Shown: piece after piece, positions 16,728 to 23,441 of the stretch
Layout: each line of letters begins with the position of its first letter
Numbering within the stretch: the first letter of the stretch is position 1
Origin: Aquificota bacterium
GTDB lineage: Bacteria; Aquificota; Aquificia; Aquificales; Hydrogenothermaceae
DNA length: 30,228 nucleotides
Direction: 5' to 3'
Assembly (NCBI GenBank): GCA_013153235.1
Contig: JAADEU010000023.1
Coordinates: 1 to 30,228 of the forward strand
Program-made: the position numbers and the translations under genes
Notes under the pieces: model-generated
What the model was told of the DNA's origin: nothing
Database searches by the model: none
The model's input: only the letters and a program-made list of their open reading frames with translations

Positions 16728-17396
16728 TCAAGTCTGGAGAACTCCATCCTTTAAAAATATTATCCTATCACAATATTCTGCCACCTCTCTGTCGTGGGTG
16801 GCAATGACCATGCTCACATTATTCTTTTCGTTCAGTTCCCTTAAAAGCTCCATAACAACGGCGGTATTTTTACTGTCCAGATTTCCGGTAGGTTCATCGG
16901 CCAGTATAAGGGAGGGCTGGTTTACCACGGCTCTTGCTATTGCAACCCGTTGCTGTTCTCCACCTGACATCTGGGAGGGTTTGTGATTGAGTCTGTGTTG
17001 CAGTCCCAGTCTGACCAGTATCTCTTCAGCTTTTTCCCTTGCCCTGTCCCTATTATAAATTTGGACTGGAATCATAACATTTTCAAGGGCTGTAAATTCA
17101 GGGAGTAGATAATGGAACTGGAAAACAAAACCTATTTTCTCATTTCTGAACTTTGCCAGTTTTTTCTCCCCCAGGGAGAATATGTCCTGACCGTCTATGT
17201 AAACCCTGCCTTCTGTAGGCAAGTCTATGCCGCCAAGTATGTGGAGGAGGGTGCTTTTCCCTGAGCCTGATGGACCCATAAGGGCTACCATCTCCCCCCT
17301 TTCAACTGTGAGGTTTATCCCCTTCAGGGCTTCTATAAAGGTACCTTCCAGGGTGTACCTTTTGACCAGATTTTCCGTTTTTATAATACTACTCAT
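16728..17396 (-). CDS. lolD: Lipoprotein-release ABC transporter ATPase LolD
   Basis: LolD powers extraction of lipoproteins from the inner membrane for transfer to the outer membrane. The ATPase shows Walker A GPSGSGKST, a Q-loop in 'GFVFQFHYLLPEFTALEN' (FQFHYLLPEFTALENV is characteristic of LolD/MacB-type proteins), the signature MSGGEQQRVAIARA, Walker B LILADEPTGNLDS and the H-loop ATHD. The frame opens further upstream, but the ATG at 17394-17396 gives the family-like N-terminus (MSSIIKTENLVKRY), 222 residues. It overlaps the end of lolC by 8 bases. The partner permease gene directly upstream and the lipoproteins elsewhere in the window support this assignment over a generic MacB-type exporter. 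Confidence 0.9.
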   Translation of the reverse strand: MSSIIKTENLVKRYTLEGTFIEALKGINLTVERGEMVALMGPSGSGKSTLLHILGGIDLPTEGRVYIDGQDIFSLGEKKLAKFRNEKIGFVFQFHYLLPEFTALENVMIPVQIYNRDRAREKAEEILVRLGLQHRLNHKPSQMSGGEQQRVAIARAVVNQPSLILADEPTGNLDSKNTAVVMELLRELNEKNNVSMVIATHDREVAEYCDRIIFLKDGVLQT

Positions 17397-18600
17397 AACG
17401 GAGTACCTCAGCGGGAACTTCCCTTGATGCAAAAAATGCAGGGAGAATGGATGAGATGAAGCATATCAACAGTGAGGAAACAAAAACAGCAGTTATATCC
17501 AGCAGGGATATTTTAAGGGGGAGATAATCAATCATATAAACCTCAGGGTTGAGTTTTACCAGATGGTAAGTATCTGCAAAATAAATAACCGAAAATCCTA
17601 TTACCGTCCCGACGACAGTTCCGGCTATGCCAATAAGCATACCCTGCCAGAGGAACACCTTCAGTATAAAACCGCTGTCTGCACCGACTGTTTTCAGTAC
17701 GGCTATATCCTTTCTCTTTTCTCTGGCTTTGGTTATAAGCAGGCTTGAGACATTAAAGGAAGCAACAAGGACGATAAGGGCTATCACAAGGAACATAGCC
17801 AGCTTCTCAAGCTGAAGAGCCTGAAAGAGGCTTTTGTTCAGGTCCATCCACGACCTTATGATGTATGGGTAGGAGATTCTTTCCTGGAGCTCCTTTTTTA
17901 CAATATCCGCCCTGTAAGGGTCTTCCAGTTTAAGCTGGATTCCTGTTACAGCATCTTTCATATCAAAAAATCTCTGGGCTTCTTTAAGCTTCATCTGGAC
18001 AAAAGTTGAGTCGTACTCGTACATCCCAAAATCCACTATACCGGCAACGTACACTTTTTTTATTTTTGGCAGAAATCCCAGGGGGGTTTTCCTTCCAAAT
18101 GGGGACATTATCTTGAAAGACTCCCCAACCCATACATCAAGAGCCGCAGCAACATCTTTCCCTATCAGAACGTGGTTTTCCTTTTTCAGGTCATCGTAAT
18201 TTCCGGCTATTACCTTGGTGTTTACCTTCATTATTTTTTTATCAAGCTCAGGGTTAACACCTCTGATATTAATGGACTTTACATTTCCCCCCTTTGATGC
18301 AAGAGCCTGTGAAAAAATAAACGGCTGGTAGGCTTTTATCTCCTTTATCTCATCAAGGACAGGATAAAGGTCCCTGTACTCTGTAAATCTGCCTGTTATT
18401 TTGAAAATCACTATGTGGGGGGATGTTTCCAGTATCTTTTCCTTGAGACCCCACTGGAATCCGCTCATCACCGCAAGTGTAATCAAAAGGGCAGAAACCC
18501 CGACGGTAATTCCAATAAACGATATAACCGTCATAAAAGAAAGGGCCTTTGAACGGAGGGAAAACAGGTATTTAAAAGCTATTTTAAGATACAGGGGCAT
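17389..18600 (-). CDS. lolC: Lipoprotein-release ABC transporter permease, LolC/LolE family
   Basis: This is the membrane subunit that works with LolD. It has the MacB/FtsX-like layout: one N-terminal membrane helix (about 20-48), a large periplasmic domain (about 50-265, with PHIVIFKITGRF and SINIRGVNPE) and three C-terminal helices (about 268-395). The first of these carries ALIVLVASFNVSSLLI, and the second begins near WQGMLIGIAGTVVG. The 403-residue length is normal. Only one such permease is encoded here, so the transporter is probably a homodimer of the LolF-like type rather than a LolC/LolE pair. It follows the CBS protein by 8 bases and overlaps lolD. Confidence 0.9.
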   Translation of the reverse strand: MPLYLKIAFKYLFSLRSKALSFMTVISFIGITVGVSALLITLAVMSGFQWGLKEKILETSPHIVIFKITGRFTEYRDLYPVLDEIKEIKAYQPFIFSQALASKGGNVKSINIRGVNPELDKKIMKVNTKVIAGNYDDLKKENHVLIGKDVAAALDVWVGESFKIMSPFGRKTPLGFLPKIKKVYVAGIVDFGMYEYDSTFVQMKLKEAQRFFDMKDAVTGIQLKLEDPYRADIVKKELQERISYPYIIRSWMDLNKSLFQALQLEKLAMFLVIALIVLVASFNVSSLLITKAREKRKDIAVLKTVGADSGFILKVFLWQGMLIGIAGTVVGTVIGFSVIYFADTYHLVKLNPEVYMIDYLPLKISLLDITAVFVSSLLICFISSILPAFFASREVPAEVLRYE

Positions 18601-18608
18601 CTATCTAT

Positions 18609-18998
18609 TTACTCTCCAATCTCCTTAAATAGTGATTCTATTATATCAGTCATTGATATTATTCCCTTCAGCTGGTTGTTCTCAACCACAAGGAGCCTTT
18701 TAATGTTGAAATTTACCATCATTCTGGCTGCATACTTAATCTCAACATCGGCAGAAATCGTTATCGCCGGCTTAACTGCAATGTCGTAAACATTGAGAAG
18801 CTCTATATCACCATCCTCTGCATAAACTGCCTTCAGAATACTGGTGTAGGTAATTATCCCGTATGCATCGTGTGGGTGCTGTTTGTCAACAACAAGGGCT
18901 TTAACTTCCTGGTCCCTCATCTTTTTCAGGGCTCCTTTAATGGAAGCAAAAGGTGATATTGTGGATACATCCGTTCTCATCACATCTTTTACCAGCAT
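18609..18998 (-). CDS. CBS-domain pair protein
   Basis: A 129-residue protein made almost wholly of two CBS motifs (about 5-60 and 70-125). The first includes 'VMRTDVSTISPFASIKGALKKM', the second IAVKPAITISADVEIKYAARMM and ends with GIISMTDIIESLFKE. Such Bateman modules bind adenosine nucleotides such as AMP, ATP or SAM and often regulate a transporter or enzyme in trans. Start ATG has a strong AAGGAGGGG site. It lies 12 bases after the PII-like gene and 8 before lolC. Its position suggests a regulatory role for the DUF1538 membrane protein upstream, but this is inference. Confidence 0.85.
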   Translation of the reverse strand: MLVKDVMRTDVSTISPFASIKGALKKMRDQEVKALVVDKQHPHDAYGIITYTSILKAVYAEDGDIELLNVYDIAVKPAITISADVEIKYAARMMVNFNIKRLLVVENNQLKGIISMTDIIESLFKEIGE

Positions 18999-19010
18999 AA
19001 TTCCCCTCCT

Positions 19011-19358
19011 TTAGACTTCTTCTTCTATCTCCTGCTGGAACTTTAAAAACTCCTCTTTGTTTATCCCTGCAAGGTGTTCAACAGGCAGGGTGAAGGCTAT
19101 TCCGTGGTCCTCCTCTTCAAGCTTCAGCTCTCTGTTGAGGGCTTTCAGAACCTTCAGGGCGAGTTTTTTCTCAAGTACGAATATAAGAACCGTTTCTCTG
19201 CCTTCGTAGGTCAGTCCAAAGAAAATCTTCTTCTCTTTAAGCCCGAGACCTGTTCCATGGAGAATCGTAACACCCCCTGCCCCTGCATTTCTGGCAACAT
19301 CTATTGCCTTATCTTCAAGTTCCTCATTTACTATTGCCACAAGGACTGAGAATTTCAT
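19011..19358 (-). CDS. PII-like signal protein (P-II family, atypical)
   Basis: A 115-residue protein with a PII-like ferredoxin fold: an opening strand KFSVLVAIVNEE, a glycine-rich GAGGVTILHGTG turn that corresponds to the PII GRG region, a strand VLIFVLEKKLALKVLKAL and a C-terminal strand GIAFTLPVEHLAGI. The T-loop is short and has no obvious uridylylated Tyr, so it is not a normal GlnB/GlnK. PII-like genes next to DUF1538 genes are a recurrent pairing as far as I recall. The ATG overlaps the DUF1538 stop (ATGA) and has an AAAGGAGGGG site, so the two are co-translated; it probably senses a nucleotide or ion and controls that membrane protein. Confidence 0.75.
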   Translation of the reverse strand: MKFSVLVAIVNEELEDKAIDVARNAGAGGVTILHGTGLGLKEKKIFFGLTYEGRETVLIFVLEKKLALKVLKALNRELKLEEEDHGIAFTLPVEHLAGINKEEFLKFQQEIEEEV

Positions 19359-20878
19359 CTTTTCCCCTCCTTTGATTTTTTGAGAAGGTACTCTGCGATT
19401 ATCCCGTACCCCATAACGGTAATCATGGGAAACAGCGACGCAAAAGCGATAAGACCAAACCCATCAACCAGGGGGTTTCTTCCCGGTATATTTGATGCAA
19501 GCCCAAGTCCCAGAGCCGCAACAAGGGGAACGGTAACCGTAGAAGTTGTGACCCCTCCGCTGTCGTAAGCTATAGGAATAATATAACGGGGAGCAAAATA
19601 GGTCATGATAATCACCACTATATACCCTGCAATTATATAGTAGTGTATGGAATCACCAACAACAATCCTGTAACAGCCAAGGGCTATCCCTATAGCCACA
19701 CCAAGGGCAACAAACGCCCTGAGTATAAAATCATTGATTCTCCCCTCACTTACCTCTTTTGCTTTCAGAGCCACAGCTATCAATGCAGGTTCAGCCATAG
19801 TGGTTGAAAAACCTATAAGGAATCCAAACAGGTATATAAGCAGCTCGTTTCCCATACGGGTAAGCTGGAGAGCCATTGTCTCTCCCAGAGGAAACAGTCC
19901 CATCTCAAGTCCCACAATAAACGCATACAATCCCAGTATAACCAGAACTATTCCGATACCTATTTTTCTGGGATGGGGTACAGGCTGCTTTATGATGAAA
20001 AACTGGAAGAAAAATATCACAAATAGTATAGGAAGGATATCCTTTATTATTCCTATAAGGTCGTAAATAAGCTCTGTCACCCAGTGGGGCTCATGTTCAG
20101 AGTACGTCACCTCAGCAACAGGAAGTTCTGAGGCTATCTGACTGGAAGCTGAGAGCTGTGAGCCTTCCCCGGATACGGCGTATATGATAATTCCATAGAG
20201 CTGTACAAATATCATCGGTGTTAGAGAAGCAAAGGCAATAAGACCAAATCCGTCAATCACAGGATTTCTGCCTCTGATACTTGAAGCCAGACCTATCCCC
20301 AGGGCAGTAACGAGGGGCACGGTAACTGTTGATGTGGTTACACCGCCGCTGTCGTAGGCAAGTCCCACTATCTCCGGTGGGGCAAAAAAGGTTATCAGAA
20401 CAACAATGATGTAACCAACGATAATGTACCAGTGTATCGGATGCCCCAGTATTATCCTTAAAACACCCAGTGCAATGGCAAAACCCACAGAAAGGGCAAC
20501 TGTAAACCTGAGCCAGAAAGCATCTATCTTTCCGCCGGAAATAACCGCCGCCTTGTCTGCTATGGCAATCAGGGCAGGTTCTGCAATTGTCGTTGAAAAA
20601 CCGATTAAAAAGGCAAATAGCAAAAGCCAGAAAAGGGAGCCTTTCCTTGCAAACTCATTTGCCAGATTTTCACCAAGGGGAAATATCCCTGCTTCAAGCC
20701 CCTGGATAAAAATAGCAAGTCCTACAGCGACAATAGACAGCCCTGTGATAATTGATAGGAGATTATCCGGCACCTGCTGGATTATTACTATCTGGAAAAA
20801 AGCTATTACAACTATTATAGGGAGCAGGTCCCTTACAGAATCCTTCAGCAGACCTGCGAATATCTTCAGACTTTCCAA
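19355..20878 (-). CDS. DUF1538 membrane protein, two-domain, putative cation antiporter
   Basis: A 507-residue polytopic inner-membrane protein built as an internal duplication (about 5-250 and 265-500). Each half repeats the same motifs in order: a hydrophobic FFQ helix, 'GLEAGIFPLGE'/'GLEMGLFPLGE', FSTTIAEPALIAIA/FSTTMAEPALIAVA, YDSGGVTTSTVTVPLV and GRNPVIDGFGLIAFASL/GRNPLVDGFGLIAFASL. Two-gene versions of DUF1538 (UmpA/UmpB) have been reported, as I remember it, as Na+/H+ antiporters in Halomonas; here both halves are fused. The start is TTG (20876-20878) with AAGGAA somewhat far upstream; no ATG is available nearby. It leads a cluster with PII-like and CBS genes. The function as an antiporter is inferred, not shown by the sequence. 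Confidence 0.85.
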   Translation of the reverse strand: MESLKIFAGLLKDSVRDLLPIIVVIAFFQIVIIQQVPDNLLSIITGLSIVAVGLAIFIQGLEAGIFPLGENLANEFARKGSLFWLLLFAFLIGFSTTIAEPALIAIADKAAVISGGKIDAFWLRFTVALSVGFAIALGVLRIILGHPIHWYIIVGYIIVVLITFFAPPEIVGLAYDSGGVTTSTVTVPLVTALGIGLASSIRGRNPVIDGFGLIAFASLTPMIFVQLYGIIIYAVSGEGSQLSASSQIASELPVAEVTYSEHEPHWVTELIYDLIGIIKDILPILFVIFFFQFFIIKQPVPHPRKIGIGIVLVILGLYAFIVGLEMGLFPLGETMALQLTRMGNELLIYLFGFLIGFSTTMAEPALIAVALKAKEVSEGRINDFILRAFVALGVAIGIALGCYRIVVGDSIHYYIIAGYIVVIIMTYFAPRYIIPIAYDSGGVTTSTVTVPLVAALGLGLASNIPGRNPLVDGFGLIAFASLFPMITVMGYGIIAEYLLKKSKEGKR

Positions 20879-20914
20879 CGTTTAGAATTTCCTTTATCAG
20901 GTATTATTTGCTGT

Positions 20915-20920
20915 TATAAT
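20915..20920 (+). promoter_or_regulatory. Extended -10 box before purT
   Basis: The 77-base divergent gap between the DUF1538 gene and purT contains TGTTATAAT on the plus strand, a perfect TATAAT with the TGn extension, about 36 bases before the purT ATG. A convincing -35 is not visible. Another A/T-rich stretch (TAATAATTATACCC) follows directly. Confidence 0.5.
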
Positions 20921-20955
20921 TTTGGTAATAATTATACCCTAAAAGGAGTCCGGGG

Positions 20956-22137
20956 ATGGTTATAGGAACACCACTTGCCCACAATGCAACAAAAATACTG
21001 CTTTTAGGCAGCGGAGAACTGGGGAAGGAGTTTGCTATTGAGGCTCTCAGACTGGGGATAGAGGTTGTTGCAGTTGACAGTTATCAGCACGCCCCTGCCC
21101 AGCAGGTTGCCCAGAGGTACTACGTGATAGATATGAAAGACGGCAAACAGCTTAAAAATATAGTTTACAGGGAAAAACCTGATTTTATCGTCCCTGAGAT
21201 AGAGGCGATTGACACGCTGATGCTTTTAGAACTGGAAAAGGAAGGCTTTAATGTTGTTCCTTCGGCAAAGGCAACCAATTACACGATGAACAGAATCGGG
21301 ATAAGGAGACTTGCAGCTGAAGAAGTCGGTCTGAAAACATCTGCCTACAGGTTTGCATCAGATATAGAAACTTACAAAAAAGCAATTAAGGAGATAGGTC
21401 TTCCCGCCGTTGTAAAGCCTGTGATGAGCTCCTCAGGAAAGGGACAGAGTATTGTCAAAAAAGAAGATGAAATAGAAAAGGCATGGCATTACGCCCAGGA
21501 AAACGCCAGAGGAAAAGGTGGTGAGGTAATAATTGAGGAGTTTATTGAGTTTGATTTTGAGATAACCCTGCTTACCGTCAGAACACAGAACCAGGGCACC
21601 CTTTTCTGCGAACCGATAGGACATGTACAGGTTGATGGGGATTACTGGGAAAGCTGGCAGCCACAGCCTATGTCACCTGTAGCCCTGGAAAAGGCAAAGG
21701 AAATTGCAAAGAAAATCACCGACGCACTGGGAGGTTATGGGATATTCGGGTGTGAGCTGTTTGTTAAAGGTGATGAGGTATGGTTCAACGAAATATCCCC
21801 AAGACCCCACGATACAGGGATGGTAACTATGGTATCCCAGTATATGTCTGAGTTTGAGCTCCACCTGAGGGCAATTCTCGGTCTGACTGTGGATACCTCA
21901 ATGTCTGTTCCGGCAGGGGCTTCTTACTGTTTCCACGCCTCAGACTGGGGGGTTGCACCTTTTTACGAAGGTCTTGAAAGGGCTCTGTCTATTCCGGGAA
22001 CAAAGGTCAGGATATTTGGAAAACCAACCACCAGACCAAAAAGAAGGATGGGTGTTGCCCTTGCCACAGGAAACAGTATTGAAGAAGCAAGGGAAAGGGC
22101 AAAATCAGCCGCATCCTGTATGAAGGTGATAACATGA
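20956..22137 (+). CDS. purT: Formate-dependent GAR transformylase PurT
   Basis: PurT is the ATP-grasp enzyme that uses free formate to formylate glycinamide ribonucleotide in purine synthesis, replacing the folate-dependent PurN step. Visible features are the N-terminal pre-ATP-grasp fold (KILLLGSGELGKEFAIEALRLG), YQHAPAQQVAQR, the phosphate-binding loop KPVMSSSGKGQS, EEFIEFDFEIT and the metal-site segment FNEISPRPHDTGMVT. The length of 393 matches E. coli PurT (392). Start ATG follows a GGAG box. It overlaps the next gene by 4 bases. Confidence 0.96.
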   Translation: MVIGTPLAHNATKILLLGSGELGKEFAIEALRLGIEVVAVDSYQHAPAQQVAQRYYVIDMKDGKQLKNIVYREKPDFIVPEIEAIDTLMLLELEKEGFNVVPSAKATNYTMNRIGIRRLAAEEVGLKTSAYRFASDIETYKKAIKEIGLPAVVKPVMSSSGKGQSIVKKEDEIEKAWHYAQENARGKGGEVIIEEFIEFDFEITLLTVRTQNQGTLFCEPIGHVQVDGDYWESWQPQPMSPVALEKAKEIAKKITDALGGYGIFGCELFVKGDEVWFNEISPRPHDTGMVTMVSQYMSEFELHLRAILGLTVDTSMSVPAGASYCFHASDWGVAPFYEGLERALSIPGTKVRIFGKPTTRPKRRMGVALATGNSIEEARERAKSAASCMKVIT

Positions 22138-22517
22138 AAAAAGCCATTATAGCTGTTGTTATTCTCGTTATTTTGGGAATAGGCATATTCTGGGTTTACA
22201 GAATGCTATTTTCCCCTGAAAGACTGAATATAATCGGCAGAACGATAGAAACGACCATAGGTTTTGAGAACGGTGTAGTTGAGTTCTACAGTGGTGGGGT
22301 GCTGGTTAAAAGATTCCTCAAGGTTGAAAAGCTAACCACAGCAACAGGAACCTACCAGAAACAGGTCAGACCATACAGGTTTGGGTACGGCTACGTTGAC
22401 CTTAACCTTGATGGAAAGCTAAATAAAAACGAAAAAGAACTGGGAAAGGTTTACTTTGAAATACCCTCCCCCAGGGATTACATATACTACGACGCCAAGG
22501 TTATACCGGAGGAATAA
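22134..22517 (+). CDS. Small membrane-anchored protein with EF-hand-like loop
   Basis: Not recognised as a named family. The 127-residue protein has one N-terminal hydrophobic helix (about 4-25, MKKAIIAVVILVILGIGIFW), which could be a signal anchor, and a soluble, beta-rich remainder outside the membrane. Near the end is DLNLDGKLNKNE, which matches the spacing of an EF-hand-type Ca-binding loop (Asp-x-Asn-x-Asp-Gly-x-Leu, with a later Glu). The ATG overlaps the purT stop as ATGA, so it is co-translated with purT, although a purine role is unlikely. Its stop abuts the stop of the convergent lipoprotein gene. Confidence 0.7.
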   Translation: MKKAIIAVVILVILGIGIFWVYRMLFSPERLNIIGRTIETTIGFENGVVEFYSGGVLVKRFLKVEKLTTATGTYQKQVRPYRFGYGYVDLNLDGKLNKNEKELGKVYFEIPSPRDYIYYDAKVIPEE

Positions 22518-22547
22518 TTACCTGTAGTACTTTCTGAACAGGTAATT
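22516..22547. repeat. Perfect 10-bp inverted repeat at convergent gene ends
   Basis: AATTACCTGT (22516-22525) and ACAGGTAATT (22538-22547) form a perfect 10-bp inverted repeat with a 12-base loop. It starts on the last bases of the plus-strand gene and covers the last codons of the minus-strand lipoprotein. It could act as a transcript-end hairpin in both directions, but no clear run of T follows on either strand. Confidence 0.5.
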
Positions 22548-22883
22548 CCTCTCCTCTTTACAGTTATTGATTTCCTCAAGGATTTTCTGTTTGCACTCAT
22601 CTTCATCGAAACAAAAACCGTTATCCTCGTACTCCTTTAGCATATCCCACATAACCTGCCCTTCACATCTGCTCCATATTACCCTGTAATCTTTCCCTTT
22701 TTCAGCCTGAAGACATTTTTCCATACGTGTCACGTAATTTTTACACTGTCCTTTGATTGTTACAGGTTTCACCTCAGGTTTCTGTGGTTTTTCCTGCTGG
22801 GCAGTTTTTGCAGTCTTGCCTGCTGTACCGCATGCAAAAATAAAAGCGGAAATCACAACGGTAAAAGCCAAAAGTTTTCTCAT
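22518..22883 (-). CDS. Cysteine-rich lipoprotein, unknown function
   Basis: A 121-residue predicted lipoprotein. The signal sequence ends in a lipobox (IFAC, Cys18), followed by a Lys/Ala/Pro/Gln linker (about 20-42). The mature part is helical and holds six more cysteines at about 47, 57, 73, 91, 97 and 108. The first two are CX9C and the last two CX10C, a spacing that recalls disulfide-linked helical hairpins. It also has conserved-looking charged and aromatic residues (DYRVIWSRCEG, NYLFRKYYR). No family was recognised. In a periplasmic setting the even number of cysteines suggests three disulfides. Its promoter region shows a TATAAT on the minus strand at 22925-22930. Confidence 0.8.
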   Translation of the reverse strand: MRKLLAFTVVISAFIFACGTAGKTAKTAQQEKPQKPEVKPVTIKGQCKNYVTRMEKCLQAEKGKDYRVIWSRCEGQVMWDMLKEYEDNGFCFDEDECKQKILEEINNCKEERNYLFRKYYR

Positions 22884-22924
22884 AATATACCCCTTCTGTG
22901 GTTAGTAATCACTCACTAAATTTA

Positions 22925-22930
22925 ATTATA
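22925..22930 (-). promoter_or_regulatory. Possible -10 box of the Cys-rich lipoprotein gene
   Basis: The minus strand shows a perfect TATAAT about 42 bases before the lipoprotein ATG, in the A/T-rich 138-base divergent gap (22884-23021). No -35 of good match lies at the right distance. The same gap must hold the promoter of the plus-strand kinase-like/regulator pair; a TAAAAT at 22991-22996 is the only candidate seen, and it is weak. Confidence 0.4.
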
Positions 22931-23021
22931 CATCAGGATTTATTCCTTAATCTAAATCAACAAAATTTCCACAACAACCACAATAGCTGCTAAAATAAAT
23001 TAAAAAACCAGCAGGGCTATC

Positions 23022-23441
23022 ATGAAACTGAAAGATTACAAACACGACCTCAACGCATTTGTCTTTAAGATGGAAGCCTCGGCAAAACTACTCAGCGAAC
23101 CTGAAAATCTTTCTCTGGAAGAAATAAAACTGATTTCTGACATTATTCTCCAGAACACCAGCACACTGAGGTTATTTTTTGAGTGTTTCTCAACTGTTGA
23201 AAAGCTGCAGGAGAAAGAAAACAGAGCAGAAATAATATCACAGCCAAAATTCAGGCATCTGGTAAAGGAAGTGATACTGGCTCTGGACAGGAATGCCTCG
23301 GTAACAGAGGAGGAAAACAGGATTATATTCAGAGGAAACTTTAAAACCACAGACCAGATTGGAAAATTTTTCCTCCAGTGCCTTAATTATATATTTCCGG
23401 AAGGAAAAATAAATGATAAAGAGATTGTGCTCATATGGTAA
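23022..23441 (+). CDS. Truncated histidine-kinase-like protein (DHp helices plus partial ATPase domain)
   Basis: A 139-residue protein that no simple family name covers. The start (KDYKHDLNAFVFKMEASAKLL) resembles the H-box helix of a histidine kinase DHp domain, with His8 as the candidate phospho-site. A second helix (about 35-62, ending LFFECFSTVEKL) fits the second DHp helix. The rest (FRHLVKEVILAL, then a strand NRIIFRG, then FLQCLNYIFPEGKI) resembles the first part of a kinase ATPase domain up to a degenerate N-box. The DxGxG and lid motifs are absent. It should not bind ATP normally, but could pass phosphate as Spo0B/ChpT-type proteins do. The gene overlaps the NtrC-type regulator by 7 bases, so the two are a natural pair. 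It may alternatively be a decayed kinase. Confidence 0.6.
   Translation: MKLKDYKHDLNAFVFKMEASAKLLSEPENLSLEEIKLISDIILQNTSTLRLFFECFSTVEKLQEKENRAEIISQPKFRHLVKEVILALDRNASVTEEENRIIFRGNFKTTDQIGKFFLQCLNYIFPEGKINDKEIVLIW

Noticed and set aside
22884..23021. Search for the TGTATC/GATACA operator or a -24/-12 box before the kinase-like gene (autoregulation)
   Set aside because: Neither motif is present in this 138-base gap.
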